Shown here: in pieces, positions 1 to 12,467 of the stretch
How positions within the stretch are numbered: the stretch's first letter is position 1
How the letters are laid out: each line of letters opens with the position of its first letter
Source: Toxonevra muliebris
Lineage: Eukaryota; Arthropoda; Insecta; Diptera; Pallopteridae
Assembly (NCBI GenBank): GCA_963691655.1
Contig: OY829328.1
Span: forward strand, 84,758,400-84,822,399
Length of the DNA stretch: 64,000 bases
Direction: 5' to 3'
Program-made: the position numbers and the translations under genes
Notes under the pieces: model-generated
Databases searched by the model: none
What the model was told of the DNA's origin: nothing
Seen by the model: only the letters and a program-made list of their open reading frames with translations

Positions 1-3000
1 ATGAGGTTCTTACGTGAACGTACTTCCTTAGCGAAAGCTTCGGGACCCTGAGATTTGAGTATGTGACGAAGACCTTTCGGTGGTTCAGTGACTAGATATT
101 TTTACAATCAATAATGATAGAAAAGTGAAAGAAATTAATAAGTTTAGGTTAAATAAAAATTAAATGAAGTTTTTTAGCGCACAAATGTAAATTTTTCAAT
201 CAGCAAGTTGAAAATTTTAGAGTTATCTGCCAGATTTACTGGTCTTTGGTAAAATTTACTTACATACATATGTGCGCTATAATTTAGCTACATACATAAA
301 ATTTAAACTTAAAATGCTTAAGCTTATGCATTATTTTTTGTAATACAAAAAAGAAACAACCAAAACATAAACTTGAAATATTAATAAACATTATATCTCT
401 TAAACTAAACAATTCACAGTACAATAATTGGAAGCCCAAAGTACCAGAACACATAAAGTTATAAAAATCATGACAATTAATTTAAATTAAAAATTAAAAA
501 ATGATTACTCTGAACTTATATTGTTAAAAAGTTAAAAATTAATAAATAGTTTGAGTACAGGTAAGTAAATCGGTGTAAGTATATAGAACATACCTTTAGC
601 TTCACCACGTTCTTCGCGACTAATTGCCTCGGGCGACAAGTCTTCAAGTATTTTTGGTATTTATAAATTTTAGTAAATTTATAATTTTTGAATGATCATG
701 TAAAGAGTAGCAGTAGTAGAAGTAGCAGTGGTTGGTTGTGGTGGTGTTTTGTTGTTGATGATATATTGTGATGTAATAAAAATTTTGTGTTGTTTGTTTT
801 CGATTAATAACAAAATGATGAAAGAAAATAAAAATCATAAAATCATAAGAAATTAAGTATGAATAAGTAAAAGAAAAAAGTAATAAAAAGAAAAAAAAGG
901 ATAGTTATATAAATATAAAAGTTAAAAAAGTGCAAGCAGTTTTAAGCTAATGAACATGCTTAATAAAAGTTAAAAAATCTAGAATTCACTTGATATGAAC
1001 TGAATTTGCATTTAAGGCCGCTGAAATTTGGCTTGCCGTTTTGAAAATCTGATAACAAATTCGTGATCAGCGACCCGAAAACCATTTTTAAGATAATGCA
1101 GTCATCAGGCAAATACGTGATTCAAAGCGATAATCATATTGTTGTTGCGCAGCTTTAGCTTTATGAGTAGGGATGCAGTATCAGTATTAGATATTATGAG
1201 AGTAATCATACTATAAACGACACAATACTCATTACTTTCATAGTGTGCACATCCCACTAAGCAATTTTAAAAGCGCTCCTAAAAAAAGAGAAATATAGGA
1301 GTCCTAAAGCTCTTTTTAGGATGATTACCAGAGTGTTCTGGTATAGGAGTCCTAAAAGAATCTTTTAGCATCCGAATGGGAGACTTCCAAATCTTACTTT
1401 TTATGGTCCTAAAAGAACTGTTATTATGATAGTTTTAGAATGAGATTCTAAAAATCAAATTCAAGAGCATTTTAGGAGCTGTTTTCGTTTTGTTTCCTAA
1501 AATAAAATTTCAATTCTAAATTGTAAATTTTAGGCTGAGGCAAGGGAACAGGGAACAGGGAACAGATTTACTCCGACATCACCCAAATGATTTCAAACTG
1601 CAGGACTCGAGATCAAATACTTGAATTATTTTATTTTTCTTTTATAATTTAAATTTTATTCAAATAAAATCTATAAAAAAATATTTTTTAAATGTCCTAA
1701 ATTTCACAAATTAAAAGCATTCTAGGAGTGCTCCAAAAACACACATATTTAGTAGCCAAATGAGAGTCCGAGATTAGAACAACAATAAAAAAACAGAAAC
1801 TATTTACCTGGTAAAAAACTAAGCAATTATTCTGAAGTTGAAAGAAATCTTTGAGATAAACTAAAGTTATTTTATTTTTCTGCGAATTTTATGAATTTTA
1901 TTTAACCAGACCCGATGCTTCCTGTCGAAATTTTTTGGTACTCAGCATTTTTTAATTTTTTTCCTTAAATGAGTATAGAATCGATTCTTTCTACTGGATA
2001 TTATATGATTTGTAAGATATATGTACTGATAAATATCAGTATATGATAAAGAATCAATTTCAATAAACTTTCTAATATATTCTATTTTTTTTTATTTGTT
2101 TGTTATGACGTGTGAGTCCCATCCCCTCCCTTTGGATCCTCCAATAGTTCAAGCAGTATATAAAGTAAAAAGTTTGAGATTTATATAAAAACAGATTGTG
2201 GTGCATAAAATCTTGTGATCTCAGTGCAACATTACGAGTATAAGTGAAACTTTGTGCAAATTGTGTTCATATCTCATTTATAAAACGAAAAAAAAGAATT
2301 AATTAGGTAAGTATGTAAAGTAAAAACTTTACGGCTCAGCAAAGAAAAACTGTAACAAGTTAGAATTGCTGCAAGCCACAAAGAAGCAGACAAAATTTCA
2401 TATATGGTATGTATATGACAAATGAAATAACCTAGTGTTGTGGTATTTACCCAGTGGTACAGAAGGCACATGTGGAAAGACCTCAGCCGGTTTCAAAGAT
2501 GTTGCCAATGGAGTTTGTGGACCATTCACTAAAACTTCACCAATGTAGTTGAGCAATTTTTGAGCACGATTTTGTGAGACACGGAATTTAAACAGCTGAG
2601 GATGTTCATCAATGAAATATGTGTCAAGGACACCGTGTAAGAATTTTTGATTTTCCAGCACGTTCAACAGGAACGGAATATTTGTTTTAACACCACGTAT
2701 GCGGAATTCACGCAGAGCGCGATTCATTTTCGATGCAGAGCTTTGTAAATCACTGGCATGTGAAATAATTTTGACTAGTAACGAATCATAATATGGTGAA
2801 ATAATTGCACCAGCAAACGCTGAAGCACTATCCAGGCGGATGCCCATACCCTCACCGGAACGGAATACTTCAAGGCGACCAGTACTGGGTTGGAAATCAT
2901 TGGCAGGGTCTTCGGTGGTGACACGACATTGAATAGCATAGCCACGTGGTACAATGTTGTCTTGAGTGTAACCAAGTTCGGGCAGTGTCATACCTTCAGC

Positions 3001-4201
3001 AACGCGAATTTGTGATTGCACCAAATCGATGCCGGTAATTTCTTCGGTAACGGTATGCTCGACTTGCAATCTAACAAATAAATAAGAAAAATTTCAGCTT
3101 TTTTTTTCAAGCTATTGGATTTGTATTGTAAATTTACCTAGCATTCACCTCGATAAAGTAAAAATTGCCAGTCTCATCGCACAAAAATTCCACAGTACCG
3201 GCATTTTCATAGCCAACATGCTTGGCCAAACGTACAGCTGCCTCGGTCATCTTATCGCGCACCTCAGGCAATAAACGTGGAGCTGGTGCAATTTCCACCA
3301 CCTTCTGATGACGTCGTTGCACCGAACAATCACGCTCATATAAATGCACTACATTTCCGGCCTTATCACCCAACAGTTGCACTTCAATATGACGTGGACG
3401 TTCAATGAACTTTTCAATAAACATAGCACCATTGCCGAAAGCCGCTTTGGCTTCCGAACTGGCACGTTCAAACATCTCTTCAACTTCATCCATCTTACGT
3501 ACGACACGCATTCCACGACCACCACCACCATAGGCAGCCTTGAAGATTACCGGCAAACCATGTTTTTTACAAAACTCAAGTGCTTCCTCCTTTGATGTGA
3601 CTGGACCATCAGTGCCAGGTACAATTGGCACACCCGCTTCAATTGCCGCAACACGCGCTGCCACTTTATCACCCATTTGTTGTACGACCTTGGGTGAAGG
3701 ACCAATAAATCGAAGTCCTGCATCGATAACAGCTTGCGCAAAATCACTACGCTCCGATAGGAAACCATAACCTGGATGCACAGCATCAACATCATTCTCC
3801 TTACAAACGCGTATAATTTCTGGAATGCTTAAATAAGCTTCAACTGGTGGCAGACCCTTACCAACCAAATATGATTCATCGGCTTTCTGACGATGCATAT
3901 GCATTTTATCTTGTTCCGAATAGATGGCCACCGATTTAATACCCAACTCAGTGCAGGCACGAAAGACCCGAATGGCAATTTCACCACGATTTGCAACGAG
4001 CACAGATCGTATGGGTTTATACTCAACCTAAAGGATGAAAAAATAGTTTGATTAGGTAAAATATTAGATTTGGTTGGGATTTACGTACCTGACTAGAATA
4101 GGCATTTTTATTAATGAGAAATACACGGACACGTGGTGTGGTCTGCCGTAACGACCTAAAGGCCGATTGTGCTACTGGTATAAACATTTTTTTTTATGGA
4201 T
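1..4201 (-). CDS. PCB: Pyruvate carboxylase, mitochondrial (5' part; runs off the left edge)
   Basis: Biotin-dependent enzyme that carboxylates pyruvate to oxaloacetate in the mitochondrial matrix. Coding exons, descending: 4187-4089, 4027-3138, 3070-2451, 641-594 and 91-1 (cut by the window edge). All junctions are GT-AG and the phases agree. A 5'UTR piece (4201-4188) follows an acceptor at 4203-4202, so at least one untranslated exon lies upstream, not located. The start [15 protein letters not shown] is an Arg-rich, Ser/Thr-rich presequence. Then come the biotin carboxylase start ([11 protein letters not shown]), the ATP-grasp glycine loop GGGGRGMR near residue 199, RRHQKVVE near residue 270 and [13 protein letters not shown] across the exon 2/3 junction. 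About 582 residues are visible; the carboxyltransferase domain has only begun ([20 protein letters not shown]), and its body and the biotinyl domain lie outside. Family identity is very secure; the 48-nt exon is inferred from phase and fit. Confidence 0.96.
594..641 (-). other. 48-nt phase 1-1 micro-exon of pyruvate carboxylase
   Basis: Encodes [16 protein letters not shown], joining VPL at the end of the 2451 exon to [12 protein letters not shown] at the start of the 91-1 exon. Both flanks are phase 1 and the length is a multiple of 3, so skipping would keep frame. The donor (AAAG|GTATGT) is good. The acceptor (CTTGAAG) has a poor pyrimidine tract. It sits between introns of about 1.8 kb and 0.5 kb. 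Whether it is constitutive cannot be seen. Confidence 0.75.
1265..1740. repeat. TCCTAAAA-rich repetitive segment inside a pyruvate carboxylase intron
   Basis: The 1.8 kb intron (642-2450) holds many copies of TCCTAAAA and its reverse complement TTTTAGGA in both orientations (for example 1277, 1308, 1348, 1407 and 1480). Near the ends are AGCGCTCCTAAAA and the roughly complementary TTTTAGGAGCTG, as in a decayed inverted-repeat element. A 7-bp GGGAACA unit is repeated three times at 1544-1564. No target duplication could be defined. Confidence 0.4.
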
Positions 4202-4203
4202 CT

Positions 4204-6339
4204 AAAATGTAAAGAGTTTTGGTTGGGCTTTGTAGAAATATTTATTTCTATTAAAATGAAAGACCATATATACCTTGCAATGTAAATGGAGAGGGAAAGA
4301 GTGAATGGAGGTCGTCGTTGTTGTTATATTTGTCTGAAATAAAAGCATAAAAAATAATAATAATTAGTTTAATGCTTTTTTATGTTTTCGATAAAATTTC
4401 AGAAAACCGTATGAAAACTCCAACTTCGCATACATATTCTAAGATACCTAAATTCCAAAATGTTTTAAATCTATTTTCAGTGCGAATTGAACTGAGTATC
4501 ATGGATTTAATCACCGTTGCTCTTTTGCCTGAACCTAACCTTTAAAAATGCTAGTGCATATTGAAGCCTAAGAAGGTATTGAATGTATTATTTACAGTTG
4601 CAATGGAACATGTCCAAAAGCAAAATGTCTGAAGACTTGAAAGTTTTCAAAAAACATGACCTTGCCAATACTTCACAACTGAATGAATAATATTAAGGTT
4701 ATGTATTTTATTTGGGGTATTCGAAGTACATACCTAGTATACATGCACAAAATTAGAATTTACAACTAAGTTAGTGAGTGCATTAAATGCATGAATTAAC
4801 ACTTTTTGATACTAATAAGTGCTAAAATACTGAAATAACATTTCTAAAATTTAATTTTGTTGTTAACTTTGAATGTTTTTTTTTTTTGTTTAATGATTTC
4901 TAAACTGTTTTAAGGTTATCGTTGTATTATTTTTTTCAAATACATACATAATATAAAAAAAACTGTACACATATTCTTAAGGTTAGCTTAGCTGAGAGCG
5001 ATGAAAGTAATATTTCGTTCGTATCTTTCGAAAAATTAAAAAAAATATTTATATGGGGAAACATTCACAATTCATATTTGAATTTTTTATTGAGGGTCAC
5101 AGAACAAGGAGATTATATTAACTGCTAGAGGAGATTTATACGAAATTATTATAAGCTATATTTGCTGCAGTTTTTTGGAATTATCTTGAAACAAGACAAA
5201 AAATAAATACAAAATAAAGCAAATCATTAACTTCAGTTTGTAAAAATCGAGGTACATTGCACTATGGCCTCGATCCCCTGATATGTTTTGTTGACGAAAA
5301 GTCCATTTGCTAACTATATCCTATTGTATAAATGATGATGCCATTTTTGAGGTAAAATAATCCTACATTGAAGATAAAAATATTTAGGCGGGTGGCCACA
5401 CTTAACATGAGTTACGGTTACTTGAAGTTTATAGTTGTGGAACTTAAGTGAATGAAAAAAAGTGTGTGTTTTTCTTTTTGAAATATTATAAATAATATAT
5501 TAATATTTAAAAAAAAAAAATTAAAATGTATCGTGAAGTAGTAGGTAAGTAATTTATTAAAATATACTCTAAAGTTAATTTAAGCTTATATTTACAATGG
5601 GAATATTTATTAATCCTTGATGAAGCTTATACAAATTTGTAAGCACTTCTAACCTGCTTGAAGGTCAAAGGCTTTTAGTGAAAAAATTAGCTGCAACAAC
5701 TTGCTACTTCGCTTTTCTTCAATCTTTGTAAAAATACCCGAAATATGGAACATTTATTTGAAAGGTGGACAAGCGAAAAAGAGAAAGAGAAAAATTTGTC
5801 TCCAAAAGACCACAATTGACTTCAGGAACAAATAAGCGAAATTTGTGATAGGTTTGGTCCCATAGTGTATTGATTTGAAAGATTTGTAATTCCTAAAAAG
5901 TACCCTGAATGAAAGGAATCGCACTAAGGGCATGTGAACGGTGTTAGCGTTTTCTATTTTAAAGAGAAAAAAGCAAATTAGCGAAACGATAAGCGGGGTT
6001 TCATCATTTATACGACGAAGCAAGTTATCAGCAATAAGTTTCTTCATCTATGAGTCTTGGATAAACTGAAAACCTGACGATTCCTCTGTATGAACAAGTT
6101 AATGTTTTATTTAGGCACATAATCGGAACTTGTTTTTGTATATAAGTATATATTTATGTATTTATAAGTATCTCAATCAACAAAAATTAAATTAGCTTAC
6201 TTAAAAGAACATTTAAATTAACAAATTTTTCTAAAGGTGTAATTTAATAACATGCATACAATCGCTTTCATTTCAGCTCAATGCTTCCACTTCATGGTAT
6301 TATAATACCTATGACTGTGACTATGACAGTGAACACATT
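4204..6339. other. Upstream region of pyruvate carboxylase; no gene recognised
   Basis: AT-rich sequence with many stops in all frames. It should contain the untranslated first exon and promoter of the minus-strand pyruvate carboxylase gene, but no TATA box, initiator or donor stands out enough to place them. A minus-strand open frame at 5754-6047 shows no family motif and is treated as chance. Confidence 0.4.
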
Positions 6340-7469
6340 CACGGTTGCCACTTTGGTACAATTCTACCAAAACTGGTACATTTTGTTCTATTTTTCTGCA
6401 TTTGTTACTTTGGTACATGTTTTTAAAATTTGGTACATTCTGTGGGCAAAGTTAGCTTTTATAATAATTAAGAATTGTTAACTTATGTTCAAAATATTTT
6501 TTATTGAAAAAAGTAAAATTTAAATATACAAATTTTTATATAATGCTTTCAAAAGAATTGTGTATCGGACTTTAAGAGTCTCATTATATCTAGTCGGCCA
6601 AAAACTATTTTTAAAATACAAAATATATTTCAATTAGTGTGTTACTTTTTATTAAGGATGTTGTCTGGTGTTCCGGCCTAATTTTTAAGGTTATTTCGGG
6701 AATTTTTTATTATAACAAAAAAATGCAATCATGCAATTTTTTTATATGTTATTATTGGCATCTTCAACTGTACAAAAAAATTGTTTTTGGAAGTTATTTT
6801 ACGATATTTTTGTAGTGTTTTTTACGTCCAAAGTGGGCACTTAAAAAGAAGGTGTGGGTGATTTCAGTACTTGAAGCCTTCTTAAACAAAAAATGTAAAT
6901 AGATTTTTGTTCTGTAGGTTTGTCATTCTAGCAGGTAGTAGATTTAAACATTTGGATTAAAATATAACAAAATGGCGGATTTCCAAATTTTTTTGTTTTT
7001 AAATCGTGTTGTTTTTTGTTGAAAATCGTTGTAGAAAATTGGAAATAATGATTAAAAATAAACAATACTACTACCAGCGAGAGCCATTGCCGTGTAAAAT
7101 AACACATTAAAAGTTAAGCCCAATCGGTTAGATAGAATTCTCTCAGACCCCTAAGCCGGTCAAAAAAAAGTTGTTTCGAGAAAAACGCTTTTTAAGTTTT
7201 AACAACAGATAAAGTTTTCACAACAGGCGCCCTCGACTATGAGCTATAACGTCGTTAATATTTTGAGTTTTGGTCAGAAATTTTTACAGTATACTTTCAA
7301 TATATAGTACTTTGGAAATACATTTAAAAAAAATAATCGATTTTTTGAAATTCGAACACCTTAATAAATAACATTTAATGTTATTTATTATATTGGTACA
7401 TTTTCCCCCATTTGGTAATTTTTTTTTGTATATATTGGTACAAAATAAAATGAGTAAGTGGCAACCGTG
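6340..7469. mobile_element. Non-autonomous DNA transposon, 1130 bp, 14-bp TIRs, perfect 8-bp target duplication
   Basis: Begins CACGGTTGCCACTT and ends with the exact reverse complement AAGTGGCAACCGTG. It is flanked on both sides by the direct repeat AACACATT (6332-6339 and 7470-7477). The subterminal regions carry repeated TTGGTACA motifs (near 6354, 6373, 6410 and 6432 on the left; near 7394 and 7436 on the right). There is no transposase frame, so it would need an enzyme from elsewhere. An 8-bp duplication is typical of the hAT and P superfamilies; which one is not resolved. Confidence 0.82.
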
Positions 7470-8834
7470 AACACATTACATATTCATAAAAAATAATACC
7501 ATAATAAATTTGAGCAAGTAAAAATTTTACCTTCTCCTTAAGTATTGTAACTTGTTCACTAATGAAATACCCTACAATTTTGTATTTAAGTAATGATAAT
7601 TGTATTTAGAAAGGAGAAAAAAGCAGAGCACTTGAGCTGAATTTCTTCGCTTTTTGTTTTCTGTAATTTATAATCTTCGCTTTTCTAATAAAGAACCCAA
7701 GTGTTAAATGGTTATAAAATGATACGAAACTGTTGAAATTTACATGGTCAAAATGGTTCTTATAATAGAAACGGGCCCTAAGCCAAGACTTCAATGGTAC
7801 AAATTAAAATGAAAAGTTTCCAATATTAATCTGAAGCATTTAACCGCAATCAGTAATATTTCTTAGAATTATTGAATTACCACTGTTATTGCGATTAAAA
7901 TTGATGCAATTGTTATCTGCAAATATTTTTATAACTTTATTATTGTAGGGTATGAGTTGAAACTAATGAAAAAAATAACGTGGAAACGTAAATAATACTC
8001 AGGATGGGAATAGGAATCAATTAACTACTGCAGTTAGTTCTGGAACTATGTAGTTTAGAAGAAAATAATAATAAAAATATATCAAATCACGACTCTAAGT
8101 ACATATAGCTTGTGCAAAAATAATTAATGATACTCCAGCAAAACCAACTTCCATTTATAAGTTCGAAATTGTTTTCAGACTTATTCTAAATATTTAATGC
8201 ATTTCCACATACTTAGGTATGAGTTGGTACTGGCATTTTCTGAAAAAATTTAAATTAGATAACTATATAACTATTATAGCTTGTCTGACCACGGCGGTGC
8301 ATTTCATGGCAATTAATAAGGTCACGCCCAGGAAGGTAAAATTTTATATCCAAAAGAAAATATTCAGTGTGCATGTATTTTTACCGAGGTAAACAATTTT
8401 TTTTACAATGGGTCTTTATGGCCATTTTAAACTTATATTTCTGCAATAAATATCTAGTTCTTGTTTCAACATCGTTAAGCATCGAATGAGTTTGAAACTG
8501 TTGAATCTTGAGCTACGTTAAAGTTCGTCGTTATTTTTCCTTGCTGGGCTATAAATGGCATGAGTGTACTGGGAATGTATTAAGACATACATATATACTT
8601 ATTGTAAATAGTATTTGGTATGTATGAAGAATGCAGTAAAAAAGCACTTGAAATTAATACGATTTGCAAATGCGAAATATGATATTACATTTATGAGTTA
8701 AATGGATACTTACAAAATAACTCGTGTGAGTAATCAAACTCTTTGTTTATATGCGAGTACATGTGTATATGAAAACATATGTACATGAGTTTGTTGACAC
8801 ACTGACTGACAATATTGTGACATAATATGATTAA

Positions 8835-8865
<31 letters not shown>

Positions 8866-9400
8866 GAATTATCTGTAATAAACATTATAAGCAACGTGCA
8901 TATAATAAAATTGTAGATAAATACTTACATATACGAATATATAGTTAAATCTATATATATTATAACAAACGACGCTAATTAATATACATAGTGTTAATTT
9001 TTATTACAATACATATGAACTTTAAACGTTATTCGTTTTAGGTATACTAATTGTAATTCTAAGGTAATTTAATTCGTACACTCGAGCAGAAACTTTTGAA
9101 AAATATTATTTTTACTTTGATACATTTTTTGAAATTTTACCCATTTTGTTTACATTTTTTCAGTAAATGATTACAAAAATATCTAATACAGCGGAATAAT
9201 ATTTGTTGTTAAAGATATGTAGTCAAGTAATTATTAATATTTATAAAATTAAAATAAAAAAACATTAAAAATAACATGATAGAAAACACGTCACGTAACA
9301 TTTTTATCGCCAAATATTTCGGATTGCCACTTATATTGTCTCTGTATTCTTTGGTGTTTATCGTTTTTTTTTTTTTTAATTTTTGTTGAAGGCTTTTTTC

Positions 9401-9717
9401 TCTTTTTCTCTGTCCAATATTTATACTTGTCTGAAATTGGCAATAATAAAACAACAACAAATCACAACATTTGTTCACAGATCCAATCATACTCTCAGCA
9501 TAATCTTCACGAACCCAAAAACTCCAATGACAGAAGAACAACAATGCAACGTTGTTATGAGATAGGCTGTAATTTGCATGTTCTTGTGTTCGTAGATACA
9601 ACAAAAAGACTTTTAGGAGAGAGAAAAAACAACAACATCACTAGCATAATATATATTAGAAAAACACCACACTGCAAATTTCAGACAAGTACAAATATTA
9701 GGCAGAGAAAACGAGAG
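9401..9717. repeat. Imperfect inverted-repeat pair about 43 bp long (MITE-like)
   Basis: The arm at 9401-9442 (core ACTTGTCTGAAATT) is matched by a reverse-complement arm at 9673-9717 (core AATTTCAGACAAGT), with a few mismatches; the matched sequence also covers TTTCTCTG and AATATTT. About 230 bp of CA-rich sequence lies between. The layout fits a MITE or folded repeat, but no flanking duplication was found. Confidence 0.5.
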
Positions 9718-12360
9718 GGTGAGAGAGAGCACAAGATACACAATAGAGAGCCTACTCAAGTCTTTGGAATTAAAATAATACCTAGTTTTAATAATTTGGC
9801 AAAACCTTCTAAAATTACTGTATATTTTGCTCGATTAATCGACCAGCACATTTTGAACGCACAATACAAGGTTTTATTAATAATATAATATGCATATTTA
9901 ATTAGCAAGCTCGAAAAATTTCTATTTAAAGATTTTGCTGGTTTGAACATTTTAAATCAATCATTAAAGGAAAAAACATTATTTTGGATTTGAGCCCCCT
10001 TTAGAAGCGGAGGAAATAATGAAAGAGAGAAGGTAAATTTCTTTTTTGTTTTATAAAAGTCTAAATATTTGTTATATAAAAAAAAAATGCACGAATTTGT
10101 CCAATAGGTTCTCCAGGAAAATAATAAAACCGGAGAGACCAGCAAACCAAAATGGGTTAATTTATGAAAATAATTTTTAAATGTGTTTGAAAATTCTTTA
10201 ATAAATCAGCGACAAAGAATCGCTTTGTATTCTATTCTCGTACGCAATTTTGTTATAAGTATGTATTCTACATCTCTGACATTATCTACACATGAGCACA
10301 TGCACGTCGTTGGCCGTTTTTTCTTTTCAAAGTCCAAAGTACATTTTTGTTTTTAGTTTCTTTTTTAATGTACACTTGCTATAAATTGTATAAATTTATT
10401 TTATTTTTTATTTTTGCCAATAGACAGACAGCAAAAACAACAACAAAAGAAGAGGGCTCGACCAGTTCATCAAAACTTATAAATTATTTAAATCTGTGTA
10501 GAATTAATATGAAATTGATTAAAGAGTGGATAAACTTGTATGTGCCAACGAATTCAACGAATTGCGCGAGCAAATTTAATTCATTTAATTAAATTTTATT
10601 ATTAATCTAATTTTTTATTTAATTTAATTAGGTTTATGAAGTCAATAACCTGTAGCTTTGAAATATAAAAGAATCGTTCGTTAGATTGTTACCTAAAATA
10701 TTTTAAAACAGGTGTAGTGTACTGCGGTCAATTAGGTCTATTGAATGAGGGCACTCTTTATCATAATCCATCAAAAATTGGATATTGAAAATTTGATGTT
10801 CGGGCTTTAGCAAATAAAAAATACTTTAAAAAACCTAAAATTTTGGGACCATTTTTCATTGGAGCCAAATTTCACGGGCCCACAGTTTTATTACAACAAA
10901 TTTGGATTTCCATTATAATTATAATAAAAACTAAATTATTTTTATGGGCTTTAAAATTTTGTTTAAACTTGAATTTTACTAACAAAACTGTATTTAAATT
11001 AAATATTTATTTTATGATTAGCTTTCAGCTTAATTTCTCAAATTCAAGATCATTGCACAGATTCGTTCCAGACACATGAATGTACAACAACCACACGTGA
11101 CTCAAATCACCCTAAGTTGCACGACAACTGTTTTCAAAAAACAAAAAAAAAAAAAAACAAAAAAAAAACAAATTAAAAACATGTTTTCTGAATTCGTGTA
11201 GAAAATTGAACATCATTTATGAAGTTAACCAATATAATTTTAATATCAATCCGATATTGTTTGGTTTATTGAGTATTATTATCAATATATATTATATATA
11301 TATATTTTTATATTTAAGCATTTCACCAAAATATTACTATATTATAATAAGAAACAAAGGACTGTAGAACTGAAGATTTCGAGCTGAAAAATTAGATTTT
11401 TATTTCTTATTTAGCTTTATTGTATGTTGTATCGACTGAAATTTGCAGTAACGTCCTAATTAATAAAATAAATTTACTCAAGTTTTGTGAAACTTTAATT
11501 TGATACACAATATTGAAATGTAATTTGCTACCATAATGATAAAAACATCACTCATTCTACTAATTCGAAAAATAAAAACGAAATTGTAAATATAAAACAT
11601 TTCTATTGATATTTTCATCAAATGAATTAACACTTGACTTTATGTAAATAATGCCATCAAGTGTTATTAAAATGACACTTTATCTACATACAATATTCTA
11701 CATTGAGCTGGTATCGCACTTATCTACATATGTGCACCCATAGCCGGCAATTTATCTACTAATTTCTTGTTGTTATTTACTTTTTTTATACACGTGTAAA
11801 CATATCCAAAAAAATGTTATTTAGATTTATTTTTATCATTTTTATAGTATTTTCACGTGCGAAATTTTGCAGTTTGTGCGTATATAGAAAACAATATACT
11901 TATGTACATACATATGATATTAAGTATTAATATTATTGATACATTGATGTTCATAGTAAATAAATTCAAATTTCTCTAACACAATTGTATAAATATTTAA
12001 TGAAACTTCAATTCATTTGTCAAGCTTATAAGCTATTTATAGTACTTTGCGTTTGGAATTTTCTAAGAAATTTATTATTATTTTTCAATAGAATTATAGC
12101 AAAATAATTTCATTATTAGGGAAGTCACAGTATTCATGTAAAATTACTACAACAAGTTAAAATTTTTTATTATGCGGATTTGGAATAGTTTTTCTTTATT
12201 GTACATATTTTGAAATATTTTTATAATTCAAAATGCCCAGATAGTAGAGAAAATTTTGATATTTTTTTAACTAATATTTACTTAAATTCGTGATTTCAAA
12301 GATAACTCATTCTTCTTCTTCCTTTTTGGTCAATACCAATGGCTTTCAAAATCATTATTT

Positions 12361-12467
12361 ACTTTTGATTATTTGTTTACTGCAACAACAAAGATGTGGT
12401 TTTTTGCAAAGGTGAAATTGTTGTAATCTTGCTATCACCTTATATATAATTTCACCATGGTGAATTA
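12361..12467 (+). repeat. Dispersed repeat, copy 1 (related to 44152-44390)
   Basis: Shares long stretches with the segment near 44.3 kb, including TGCAACAACAAAGATGTG, GGTGAAATTGTTGTAATCTT, ATCACCTTATA and ATTTCACCATGG in the same order and orientation. This copy has decayed at the left arm (AAAGGTGAAAT instead of CCATGGTGAAAT). It has no coding capacity. Confidence 0.6.

Noticed and set aside
9209..9888. Overlapping open frames on both strands of about 130-150 aa
   Set aside because: They cover an inverted-repeat, CA-rich segment; no domain is visible and the two strands exclude each other.
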